The position numbers were made by a program, and so were the translations under genes. A stretch of DNA of 56,048 nucleotides. Source: Haplosporangium gracile (taxonomy: Eukaryota; Mortierellomycota; Mortierellomycetes; Mortierellales; Mortierellaceae). Within the stretch, counting starts at the first letter, position 1, and each line of letters opens with the position of its first letter. The notes under the pieces are model-generated. The model saw only the letters and a list, made by a program, of their open reading frames with translations, was not told where the DNA came from and ran no database searches. Below are positions 12,700 through 22,078 of this stretch, piece after piece. The DNA lies in the NCBI GenBank assembly GCA_015499985.1, contig JAAAUF010000064.1, positions 225-56,272 of the forward strand, read 5' to 3'.

Positions 12700-12708
12700 T
12701 TATCAGAT
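12700..12708 (-). promoter_or_regulatory. Iron-type GATA site 2 (ATCTGATAA on minus strand)
   Basis: The plus strand reads TTATCAGAT, so the minus strand has ATCTGATAA in the longer context GGATCTGATAACT. It lies about 1.07 kb upstream of the ferric reductase start, 89 bp from site 3 and in opposite orientation. Confidence 0.6.
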
Positions 12709-12796
12709 CCTTTTCGAAAGAAAAAATCGAATGTTTCTTACGGGTGAAATTGGGCGTAAGACGAGTGAAATCACTACAATCAGAAAGAATAATTGG

Positions 12797-12805
12797 ATCT
12801 GATAA
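12797..12805 (+). promoter_or_regulatory. Iron-type GATA site 3 (ATCTGATAA)
   Basis: This perfect ATCWGATAA match lies about 1.17 kb upstream of the ferric reductase start. Its 16-bp context AATTGGATCTGATAAC is identical to that of site 1. Confidence 0.6.
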
Positions 12806-13176
12806 CCTAAAGGCAGAGGAAAGGAGGTTGCAAGAGTCTGGACAGGGCTGCCCTCTTTTCTTTTTTTCCTTGTTCTTTTCCTTCTTTTCATTTTCAATCT
12901 CCCTATAAGTTCCGACACGACAAGTCCTCCTGTCATCAGACTCTCCTGCGTTTGTTTGTGTTTGTGTTTTTGTGTTTGATGTCGCACCCATCGGGTAAGT
13001 CCAACAAAGTAATCATCGCCTGAAAGTCACAATCAACAGAAGAAGAAATCGTTACCGCAGCGTGCATGCCATGTGTTACGCGTGGAACAAAAACTCACAC
13101 CCAACAACAACAACAACAAAGCCGACAAAAAAAAAGTCAGATCAAAGGCAGCAAGGTGCATGCAATGTCAAGAACT

Positions 13177-13227
13177 CACCAGCCACCACCTCCCACCAGC
13201 CACCACCTCCCACCAGCCACCACCTCC
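13177..13227. repeat. 17-bp minisatellite, three identical copies
   Basis: The unit CACCAGCCACCACCTCC is repeated three times head to tail without mismatch (13177-13193, 13194-13210, 13211-13227). A partial unit follows. It lies in the spacer beyond the 3' end of the ARF-like gene. Confidence 0.95.
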
Positions 13228-13555
13228 CACCACCAAACAAGGATCGAATTCGTTTTCCATGGGTAAATTATTGCTGTATTATCTGTACTAAATGAAAATG
13301 GTAACTGGTATTGGTAATGGGAATTGGGTAACTGGTTGAAAAAGGTGGACTATTATGAAAAAGGTGGGGGTATGAGTATTCAAATGGATGCAGAATGGAA
13401 ACAATTGGGTGCAATTGAGGGCACTATAGGAATATGAACAACTAAGAAACAAGGAGGAAGAGAAAAACGTTGGGTAAAGAAGAATAGAGAGACAGATAAC
13501 GCCACATGGCGACAGTTCTTCTTCTTCTTCTTCACTTGCAACCCATCCTTCGTCT

Positions 13556-15157
13556 CTAGACTTTCCAGATCTCGCCCATACGGCTCTTGAGCCACTCTAC
13601 AGACTCTCTCAGCCCTTCACCCTCACCATCGGACCGTGTGCTCTTCACACACCAAGGTCTAGCTGCCGCTGACCCAACCGGTGCCTGTGATGGCATGGCA
13701 CCTCCACCAAGGGACTCAATCGACACACGCCTCTCATCATCCCACTCCTCACAGCCCAAGATATCTGCAATCTCATCCACTCGGAAGCAAGTCTCGTCAT
13801 CCAATCCAGCCTTGTTCGCAAACACCACCACGGGGATATCTCTCCGCTTAAAATGTGGGTCTGCAATTAACGAGGACAGGAACTGACGTGCGTTGAGGAG
13901 ATGATCCATTCCTCTGGGATCGTTCTTGCGGGTCGCGTCGACAATGTAGATGATCCCGTGCGCGTGGGGGAACCAGAAGGTTTGGGCGAGCATGCGGGGA
14001 ACGGGCCAGGTGGTGTCGAGGGAGAAGGCGTGAACTGAGAGACTTGCATTTGCGGATGCCTTTGCTGTTGTTGATGGTTCTTCCAAAGGTTCCTGGCAGA
14101 GAGTTGAGTCGTCCTCGTTGTTGTTGTCGTATGTCTTTACTGAAGACGAAGAGGAGGTGGAGGATGAAGAGTCTGACCTGTCCTTGGAATGGCGTAGCCG
14201 AGCATTCAACAGCGTTGCTTCACTCTCCTCACTCGATCTCTGCACTCCTCCTGCTCCTGAAGCTAACCCAAACCTATCCTTGCTATCAATCTCCTCCAAA
14301 CCAACAATCACCGACCGACGCTTAACATCGACCTCCCGTCTATCCAAACCTTCAAAACTCAACGTAGACCTCCTCCTCCTCTCCTTATCACTCAACTCTG
14401 CCGACGACTTTGGCGAACAAGTAAACGACCCATTCGAACGGAAGTATGCAACAAAGAAGCCCGAAATCTCCTGGTAATGCGAGATCTTGTTCGTACTCGG
14501 CAACAGACTCGACATCTTGTACAGTGTGCTCGCCAATGGTGCGCTGTCCGACCCAAGCACCAGGATGTTGTAATGTGGTGGGCCTGTCGGTTGTTGTTGT
14601 TGACTGGGAGCGGTCTTTGAAGTGAGCAGTTGTGATAGGCTGAGCATGTTGCGAAGGGATTGGGCAAAGGACTTGCGCTTCTGGGCCTTGGGGGTTGGTG
14701 TTGTTACACCAACACCACCACCGCACAACGCATCCAAAGCAGTGGCAGTAGGATCGGCAAAGGAGGTGGTCGACGTAGGAGACGCACATTGAGGGGGCGA
14801 TGGCGGCAAGGGTGGACGCTTGGAGGTGTCGATCATGACGCTCTGACGCTTGTTTCCAAAGAAGCTGAACGACGATGTGGTGGGCGAAGTGGGCGAAAGG
14901 GGCAGGGCTGGTGACGCTGGCCCACTCGCTGTTGGACTTTCGACAGAAGGCTGTGCCACTACTGCTACTGGTGCTGCTGCTGGTGGAGGTGCTGGTGAAA
15001 AGTAGTCCCAGACGTTTTGACCAGGTGCGAGGCGGTCGGCAATGATATTGGTAAAGGAGAGGACATCATTTGTGGACTGGCGGGGGAGCAGTGGAGGTTT
15101 CTTGTCCATGAAGGTGTGTGAGGGTGTGGCGATTTGGGTTTCGGCGAGAGTTGTCAT
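13556..15157 (-). CDS. Degenerate ARF/SAR-like GTPase-domain protein with long disordered insertion
   Basis: This is a single-exon gene of 533 aa. The N-terminal ~185 residues are Pro/Ser-rich and probably disordered. An ARF-like core follows: HYNILVLGSDSAPLAST (P-loop position), HGIIYIVDATRKNDP (strand after the G3 region), VVVFANKAGLDD (G4 position) and GLRESVEWLKSRM, matching the last ARF helix (GLDWL type). Key nucleotide-binding residues are missing. The P-loop lacks GK[ST]; the G3 position reads DTTWP instead of DxGGQ; G4 reads NKAG instead of NKxD. About 150 Ser/Arg-rich residues are inserted where switch I would lie. It is probably a pseudo-GTPase or a scaffold. I know no characterised orthologue and do not assign a function. 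The C/T-rich minus-strand sequence upstream of the start suits a fungal promoter. Confidence 0.75.
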   Translation of the reverse strand: MTTLAETQIATPSHTFMDKKPPLLPRQSTNDVLSFTNIIADRLAPGQNVWDYFSPAPPPAAAPVAVVAQPSVESPTASGPASPALPLSPTSPTTSSFSFFGNKRQSVMIDTSKRPPLPPSPPQCASPTSTTSFADPTATALDALCGGGVGVTTPTPKAQKRKSFAQSLRNMLSLSQLLTSKTAPSQQQQPTGPPHYNILVLGSDSAPLASTLYKMSSLLPSTNKISHYQEISGFFVAYFRSNGSFTCSPKSSAELSDKERRRRSTLSFEGLDRREVDVKRRSVIVGLEEIDSKDRFGLASGAGGVQRSSEESEATLLNARLRHSKDRSDSSSSTSSSSSVKTYDNNNEDDSTLCQEPLEEPSTTAKASANASLSVHAFSLDTTWPVPRMLAQTFWFPHAHGIIYIVDATRKNDPRGMDHLLNARQFLSSLIADPHFKRRDIPVVVFANKAGLDDETCFRVDEIADILGCEEWDDERRVSIESLGGGAMPSQAPVGSAAARPWCVKSTRSDGEGEGLRESVEWLKSRMGEIWKV

Positions 15158-16549
15158 TGTTAATGATATAGATATGGACGAGGATAAGAGTAAGGAGGTA
15201 GTTAGGGGATAAGGAAGAGGAAGAAGAGGAAGAAGAGTGAGTGTTTATCTAGAGGGTGGCAGTTGAAATGGTGTGAGAAAGAGAGAAGGAGAGAAAAATG
15301 GATGGTGAATAAAATCGCTATGTCCGAGAGTAAGAAAGATGGAGAGACAGAGAGAGAGAGAGTAAAGGAAGTTAAAGGGGACAAGAAATTGGATTTGAAA
15401 AAGAAAAAAAGGAGACGGGAGAAAAAAAAATGAAAGAGAGGAATGTTAAGTGAACCATGTGTGCGCCCTTTTATCTATTCGCACCAGTCCTTTGTTCCAT
15501 GTCAGTCCAAGGGCAAAGCTAGGATGAGTTAGGACAGCGGCAAGGAGGTGAGCATTCATTCATTCAATGACCAGCTCATCTTTGATAGATGGGGCATTGA
15601 AACTCTCGACAATACATCTAGCCCATCTGTTCATGACTCCTCCCTTCAACAATAAATGGCAATTGTACTAATTTACATTGGGATTGTTTCTTTCCTTTAT
15701 CCATTTTTTTCATCGATGAATGTCGATTGTATCCATCACCCCAAGCAAGTAAGCAAGTGGCAGGGTATAGTGTATCAATCACGTATAAACCCTCAGCAGT
15801 AAAGAAGCAATCGATATCCTAATCCATGTTTCGACAAGAGAGCACACCTTTGTGACCAAAATAAATAATCTTTTAATATTGTGGCAAGCTGCTCTCCACC
15901 CCCCAGGGCTGTCGTTGGCCAACTGGCTCTCTCTCTCTTTTTCTTGGTCCATGCTCACAACAACCCATTCTCTTTTCATATAACACTCGCTGAAGCGGCG
16001 GCGATTATGAATTATGGTGACCCTTGTTCTCTTTGTTCTCGTTGGTGGCACGACATGTGCTATTGCTTCCCTTCGTTCGTTTTTCGCCCATTGTTATTTC
16101 TGGACACAACGAAGTTATCACTGTCGCACAAAAATAAATTCTTTGTGCCTCCTCATGGAAAGCCCTGCCTGGCCTGGCTGGGAACTCTGAATCCAATCAA
16201 AAAAGGACGAACACGGAAAGCAACTTGGGTAGCACCCAGCAAAGCGAGGCAGCAACCACTCGAGCCTTTCGATCTATCCGAACCATCCGCGCCATGTCAA
16301 CATTGCCCGATTCTTATTGTTACCTCCCACCCCTCTCTCTCTCTCTCTTATCCTTCCCATCCTCCTGCACTGTCCGTCACCAGTTCCTGATGTATCCCTC
16401 TGCAACTTTGATGTGCATGCATCCACGTCCTCCCGCCGAACCATATACGGCTCATGTACCCTCCTCCCCTCTCCCATCCCTCCTTCTCTCCTCTTCTCCC
16501 GTCCCTTGCAATTGACCCGTACCTACAACAAAACAAAACGAGTCGGGTA

Positions 16550-16559
16550 NNNNNNNNNN
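16550..16559. other. Assembly gap (10 N)
   Basis: Ten consecutive N bases mark a scaffold gap of unknown true size. Sequence may be missing here. Confidence 1.
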
Positions 16560-17054
16560 CCAACCACAAACAAAATAAACGACCAAAAAAGGCAGCAAAA
16601 AAACGCAACAAAAAAAAAAAGAAGGGTTGGTCGCAAGCAACCATCAACATTATAAGCTTCAACTCTGTCTGTACCATGCTAGCTTTCCTCCTTTTTCACT
16701 AATGTCCTCCATTCCCCTGCGATTCGAGAGGGGCGGCTTGCCAGGGGGGAGTGATGAATGGACGGAAAGGAGAGGCGACTCAACATAAAGTAGTAATCAT
16801 GGTTGTGGTTTTTCTTTGCTAGCCTCTATGCCATAACTCCTTTTGTTGTTAGGTCTTGTTTTGTCGTTCGATTTCCACATACAATTTTGCCACTTGCGTG
16901 TTCCAGGGACCACTCCTACACTTATTCATTTCGCTCTGTTGTATACTTCATCAACTTTCATCTCAACAAGTGGCCCGGGGTCCCCTCACTACTTCCAAGA
17001 TGAAGAACAAAAAGTAAGACCCCTTTGTATGTAAGAAGACCCGACAATAACAGG

Positions 17055-17080
17055 CTTGACTCAGCTTGACTCAGCTTGAC
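17055..17080. repeat. Tandem GCTTGACTCA repeat with two AP-1/Gcn4 sites
   Basis: The 10-bp unit (GCTTGACTCA) occurs twice and then partly a third time. It gives two perfect palindromic TGACTCA sites at 17057-17063 and 17067-17073, the consensus for bZIP factors of the Gcn4/AP-1 type. The nearest start codon it could serve is the ARF-like gene, 1.9 kb away, so function is doubtful. Confidence 0.6.
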
Positions 17081-17528
17081 CTCTATCAATGTCAACGGAG
17101 AAAAAAAAACAATGTAAAACGCAAGAAATAAAGTGTACCGCACAACGCATGGTTTTGCTGCAAGAGTACATTTCTTTTTTCGTTTTGTTTTTACCACGTT
17201 TTCTCATTTGATACTTTGGCTGGGAGGGTATTGGGATGCAGATACCAATTGCTCATTGCTGACATGATTTTTTTTGGTTTGGCAAAAGTGGGAGGGATCA
17301 GAATGAGAACGGGAAAAGTAAAAAAAAAAAAATGTAATATTCGACGGAGGGGACGAAAAGGAAGACTAAAATTACAGGGAAGAATGGAGGTGTGAATGAT
17401 TGAGTGAGAAGGTGAAAGAAGAGAGGGAAGAGGTTCTAATAGCGAAAAAGAAAACTAGCTGGGACCTATTATCAATGGGATTAGAGGGGAGAGCGAGATG
17501 GAAAGAAATGGGCTACCAAAGGGGACGA

Positions 17529-17715
17529 TCAACGCCGGCGACTGCTGCTGGGCTGGATTGGCATGAGTGCAACAGGCTGCTGATGCTGCTGTGGATGCGA
17601 AGGGTAGGGTTGGTACTGGTATGGGACACCCTGTGGTGACTGTTGTTGTTGCTGCTGCTGCTGCTGCTGCTGTTGTTGTTGTTGTTGTTGTGGTTGTTGT
17701 TGTTGATGTTGTTGA

Positions 17716-17748
<33 letters not shown>

Positions 17749-19569
17749 GGATGATGAGGCATAGTTGGATGATGAGGCATAGTTGGATGAGGTGCATGAG
17801 GCGGTTGCGTAGGTTGCTCCTGCAGCTGCTGATCGATAGACTTCTTTTTGGAAGAACGACGTGCTCCTGGACATGTGGTCTGCTCCATCAAGACGGGTTC
17901 AGGATGGGGCTGAGCAGACCACAGATGGCGGATATAATGAGCGTGAGGAGTCATTCCGTGAGGGAGGACAATGTTGTAAGGCCGCTGGAATCGAGTTTGA
18001 TGCCTAATTTTTACAACGAAAAATTAAATTAGATCGTTGAAGGCATTGGGCGCTGAGTACTACGTAGCCTGCATGGTAGCGATGAAGACGTAAAAGACAA
18101 AAATAAACAATGGTAAGGTACTTACAAAGGATACGCCGCTTGGTACTGTCCGCTCGAGAGAGAGATGGGAAACCTAGTCATCACCTCGTCATTCTCATCG
18201 TATTCCCTGGCTTGTGCAATCTCGGCCTCCTCCAAAACGCGACGGATATCTTCAGGAATGGCCGCCCACACGCTAGGGTCATGAATCAGAGGAGGCAAAG
18301 GTGCTCCTGGCTTAATCTCGACTCTGACATTTGTGTCCACCAGAGGTCCAATCGATCGAGGGATAGAGAGAACAGTCGCTTCCTCCTTTCCTGTTTCACC
18401 CACTTGAGGTTTTGAGGAAGGGCGAGTCTCGTATACAACATGAACATCGCAGCGGGTGGGTTGTGTGATGGTTGGGATCTGCTCGATGTTGGTGTGGGGG
18501 TCCAGGAATTTAGGATTTTCCTTGCGGAGCTCCTTCAGTCGGGAATTCAGCGCACGGACGGCCATGGCGCTCTCGTACTGCCAGTTGAGATCGGTGATTT
18601 GGCGTGCAGAGGCCTCGTGCATAAGCGTGTGTTTGCGCTTAAATAGCGCAGGCGAAAAATGGTCCTCGGCATGGTTGTAGTTTCCTCCAGTGCTTCCCAC
18701 TTGTATATTGTCGTCGCCAGTTCGAGAAGTGGCATCGCCTTCCGAGTCGTCCAGCGCATCCTCTGAAGCGTTGGATTCGAAGTAGTCATCAACGCGGCTC
18801 TTTCCGCCCTTGATAATCTTGGCTCCAAAGGACTTGAAGATCGACCGGGCGGTGACAACGGCAATCAGCTTGGACTTGAAATTTGCCATCAGCATGCCGT
18901 GCTCGATCATCCATTGTCTCTCCTCGACTGTTGTGTTGACTCGGACCAACTGAGGGTTCTTGAGGAAGAACAAATAACTGTCCCTAAATCCAAGAACGCG
19001 TGCAGGGTCCATTGAAAGCATATAAATCCTGTCGCCTCTCTCTGGCAATTTGAAGCTCCTACACTTGTACTGACGTCCTATTTATCCGCATCATTCATTC
19101 ACACTTCCAGTTAGCTTGTTGTTGATTATCTATCAACTGCTTCGTCCTGCTATCCAAGTACCACAAACAATGCCATGACAAAACAAAAGGACGATACGTT
19201 ACCTCCTAAGAGTTCACCGTCTTTGGTGATCTTGGTTTCGCCAACCTCGTCAATCTCGCCTTCAATCTCCTCCTCGTCGCCAGTAGGTCCTTGAGAGTTT
19301 TCCTTGCCAATAACGTCCATTCCGTCCTCCTCATCCCCCTCCTCTTCCTCTTCCTCGTCCTCATCCTGTTGTTGCTGTTGCACTTTTGGGGGACGACCTC
19401 TTGGTCTGGGAGCAGCCTGGCGAGAGGGTCGCTTGGACCGCGATGGACTATTTCTGCCCAAATCCTCCGAGTCCGAGTCCTGCTTCTCGACTGTCTGTGA
19501 TGAGGCACGAAGGGAGCCTCGAGCTCCACCTCGACGACCTCCTGAGCTGCCAGGCAGTGATGGCACCAT
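17529..19569 (-). CDS. RSC/SWI-SNF chromatin remodelling subunit, Rsc7/Swp82 family
   Basis: This nuclear protein would be a subunit of an ATP-dependent remodelling complex. Inferred exons 19569-19203, 19077-18126 and 18003-17529 join in phase to 597 aa. The N terminus is basic and acidic in turn, with an AT-hook-like RPRGRPPK near residue 55 and an acidic block. The family core starts at KDGELLGGRQYKCRSFKLP. It continues through YMLSMDPARVLGFRDSYLFF and IAVVTARSIFKSFGAKII, all strong matches to the Rsc7/Swp82 pattern. The third exon has the conserved-looking NIVLPHGMTPHAHYIRHL. It then runs into a long Gln/His/Pro tail, encoded at about 17637-17750, that is likely to be polymorphic. Yeast NPL6/RSC7 and SWP82 are paralogues; I cannot tell which this matches. 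Confidence 0.88.
17637..17750 (-). repeat. Polyglutamine-coding trinucleotide tract
   Basis: Near-continuous CAG/CAA codons (read on the minus strand), with a few CAT and CCA codons, encode the Gln-rich C-terminal tail of the RSC7-like protein. Mixed CAA and CAG codons make it less slippery than a pure repeat. Confidence 0.9.
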
Positions 19570-22078
19570 TGATTTCCGATGTGTTTTAAACGAAGGGTTG
19601 TGTGTTTGTGGTTGATTGTGGATTGATCTCCTGTTCTGTTAATGTCCTGATGAGAGAAGGAAAGAGAAGTTCCAAACGAAAGAAAGCGAGATGGAAAGAA
19701 AGGGTCCCGTACTAGCCGCTGTGATTTGCTTCGAAAACTGCGTGTTGATGGAGATGAGTTTGTTGTTCTTTTTGTAGCCCTGGTCCTGTCAAGTAATGCG
19801 TGCGTGTCTAGTTGCTCCTTTTCCTGTAGATTGTGGTTGCAGTGAGGCACAGAAGAAAATAGAGAAACTAGTAATTATCAAAATAAAATATAGACGCAGG
19901 GGGCGCAAAATAAAGGATCAATGTTAGTTGCCTTTGATGTTGTGCCCCATGTAGCTTTCACCGACGCGCCTTCTTTCCTTATGGCATTCAGGGGGCAACA
20001 AGGTCTCAGTTGAGAAGGGTGAGTCACTTTTTGTCAGCAAGAGAATCGAGAGCTGCCCTTCCTGGACTAATGTCTGTTAACGATGTGATGGCTGAAGCCG
20101 ATCCTGTTCCTTTGCTATGGTAATGGTGATGCTGTTTTACTTTACCTCTCTGTGCTGGCTTGGGTGTTTGAATCAAAGACACGCCGTGCGCTTTTTGTGA
20201 ACAAGAAAAAAAGATGATCAATGAGTGGACTCAGTTGAATACCGTGACCTCATTTTACTGATCACATGACTGCTAGGCTCTCGTCCACTTCTACTCTCAC
20301 TAAACCCGCGCCTTTTTTTTTTTTTGCTTTCAACTGCCTTTGTTCGATACTCCAACGCCCTTGACAATTGCTAGATGAGGGCGAGGGATCATTCTTAAAA
20401 GTCGAGGGTCTGGAATCAATCTTGAGGTGCTCATTTTTGCTTTTGAGAAACACAACTTATCCACGGAGAGAAAGAGCTTGCACAAATAAATAAACGTGCT
20501 CGTACCAATTGTGTTCACAATCTTTTATCCTGCGCTTTGTTTGTTTGCTTATGTTCTTCATTGGCAATGTTATTGTCGTCTTTTGTTGCTTGGTCCGTTG
20601 AATGCTTGGCTTGTCGTTTTCTCGGTAGGTAGGCTCGAGTTTGCATTTCCTTCTTTCTATGCCCTCAGCAGAAAAATTTAGCTCGATCGCTTAAAAGAAC
20701 GCACCCAGCAAACAGCCCTTGCAAGTACGACCCTTGTTGCTATACTTCCTTGATATTTCCCTTTCTACCATTTTCTTCTATTACCATGCGCCCGTCAGGT
20801 TCAGCTCCAACGGACTTCAAGATCTTTCTCAGAGATAGCTATCATTCATATACTACGTGAAAAAGGGCTATGTGTCAGCAAAAAAGAATTCTAGTGTGAT
20901 TGAGCGTAATCGGTCATGGATGCCATTGACCAGCCTTCCTTTATGCAACTCTTTCTTTCGCTTATCTTTCTTATTTCTTGTCAAACCCTGACAGAAGATA
21001 ATTGAATGTCCCATATGGAATGATTTTTTATGTGTAAGATGAGATGCTTTCGTTTTTCTATCTTGTGCGCCTCTGTTTGTATTTGTGTGTGCAGCGAAAC
21101 GAAAGAATTATTCAGGAACAAAAATAAATTGTTGAATAGAAGCAATCGATAATTACCCCTTTCCAATGCGATCGATTTATGGCAGCGAAGGGAGTGGAGT
21201 GATCCCATGAAGCGAGAGGTGGGAGCAACATCAAAGCCATTTAAAAAGTCTAAACAAATGGGCCGATGAGTTTGGAGCTTCGAATTTTTCTTCCTTGTCC
21301 GTTGTTCCCCCCCACAGAAAATATGGATGGTGCATCTGTATTTCGAAAGAAGGAAAAGAAGGTGCGCCCTTTGTGATTTGGTGGTGTGTCCATGTAAGAT
21401 TGTGTGAGAAGGGGAGCTCAGTTCTCCACAAGAACAGAGTTGGTCGATATTGGATCTGATTGGTTGACCTGAACAGTCTGGGTTGTCGGGCAGGGCAATG
21501 TCTCGCCCGTACAGCGTAGAGTTTATCTTGCCTCTGTGGTATTTTGACGTTGGCCACGGACAACGGATAATGGAGCCCGCGGACCGAAATGTCGTCCTCT
21601 TTCTTGGTAGGGTAAACAAGTGATTCCTTACTTGTTAATTTATGACGATGAAAGAAACGTAAAGGAAAGAAAAAGGAAGAAGGAAGGGTGGTGAAGAAAG
21701 CATAGGCAGATTGGTTTTTCGCCTTTCCCAGTTCTATACCCATTCCTTATCCTTTCCAACACCCAAGACATTTCGCCGGTCTTTGGCTTCGTGTGACCAA
21801 AATTGGTTTTGATTTTTCGGGAAACGTTTCTTTTTTTTTTACTTTTTACATAAATATCGGACCTTTTTTTTTTTCGGGAAACTTTTTTTTTTTTTTTTCT
21901 TTTTTCATAAATATCGGTCCTTTTTTTTTTTTTTTTTATTTCTTCTTCAACAACTCCACTTTTTACTTTTTCATTCTTTTTACCTCTTTCCTTTTCTTCT
22001 CTACTCCACTCACCACTCCATCCTCTTCTCTCTTGATACCCCTCTTCCCTTTAACGCCCAATTAATACCACAATCAAA
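19570..22078. promoter_or_regulatory. Divergent 2.5-kb spacer between RSC7-like and acyl-CoA ligase genes
   Basis: Both flanking start codons face away from this region, so it holds the promoters of both genes. Two minus-strand open frames overlap in different frames (21619-20981, 212 aa; 21743-21231, 170 aa). Neither resembles a known family and neither has a convincing upstream promoter, so I leave them uncalled. The last 270 bp are almost pure T/C and contain a 57-bp tandem duplication. Confidence 0.55.
21818..21931 (+). repeat. 57-bp tandem duplication in the acyl-CoA ligase 5' region
   Basis: Two copies with a 57-bp period each begin CGGGAAAC (21818 and 21875) and contain CATAAATATCGG (21849-21860 and 21906-21917), separated by poly-T. 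Differences are mostly in T-run length. The block ends about 150 bp before the ligase ATG, so it lies in the core promoter or 5' UTR. Confidence 0.85.

Larger units (their letters stand above)
11627..13555. promoter_or_regulatory. Upstream region of the ferric reductase gene
   Basis: This 1.9-kb spacer has the ferric reductase start on its left and the 3' end of the ARF-like gene on its right, both minus strand. It can therefore act as promoter only for the reductase. It holds a TATATATA run at 11843-11850, three ATCTGATAA sites, an (AG)n tract and a 17-bp minisatellite, each listed separately. Short open frames here are low-complexity and I saw no gene. Confidence 0.65.
15158..17528. other. 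Spacer with assembly gap and TGACTCA repeats
   Basis: This 2.4-kb spacer lies between the start of the ARF-like gene and the stop of the RSC7-like gene. The part next to 15157 should be the ARF-like promoter; it is rich in GA tracts. It also contains the 10-N gap and two TGACTCA sites. The longest open frame (15881-16390, plus) is compositionally unlike the neighbouring genes and I do not call it. Confidence 0.55.

Noticed and set aside
15881..16390. 169-codon plus-strand open frame next to the assembly gap
   Set aside because: It has no family resemblance and its second half is C/T-rich promoter-like sequence. I judged it a chance frame, although the gap leaves some doubt.
17567..17764. Val/Ala-rich plus-strand frame
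   Set aside because: It is the antisense reading of the polyglutamine codons of the RSC7-like gene.
20981..21743. Two overlapping minus-strand open frames of 212 and 170 codons
   Set aside because: They overlap in different frames, have no recognisable motif and lie in a divergent promoter spacer. Neither composition nor context favours a gene.
21793..22065. Phe-rich 90-codon frame
   Set aside because: It is translated from the poly-T 57-bp duplication upstream of the ligase and is not a protein.
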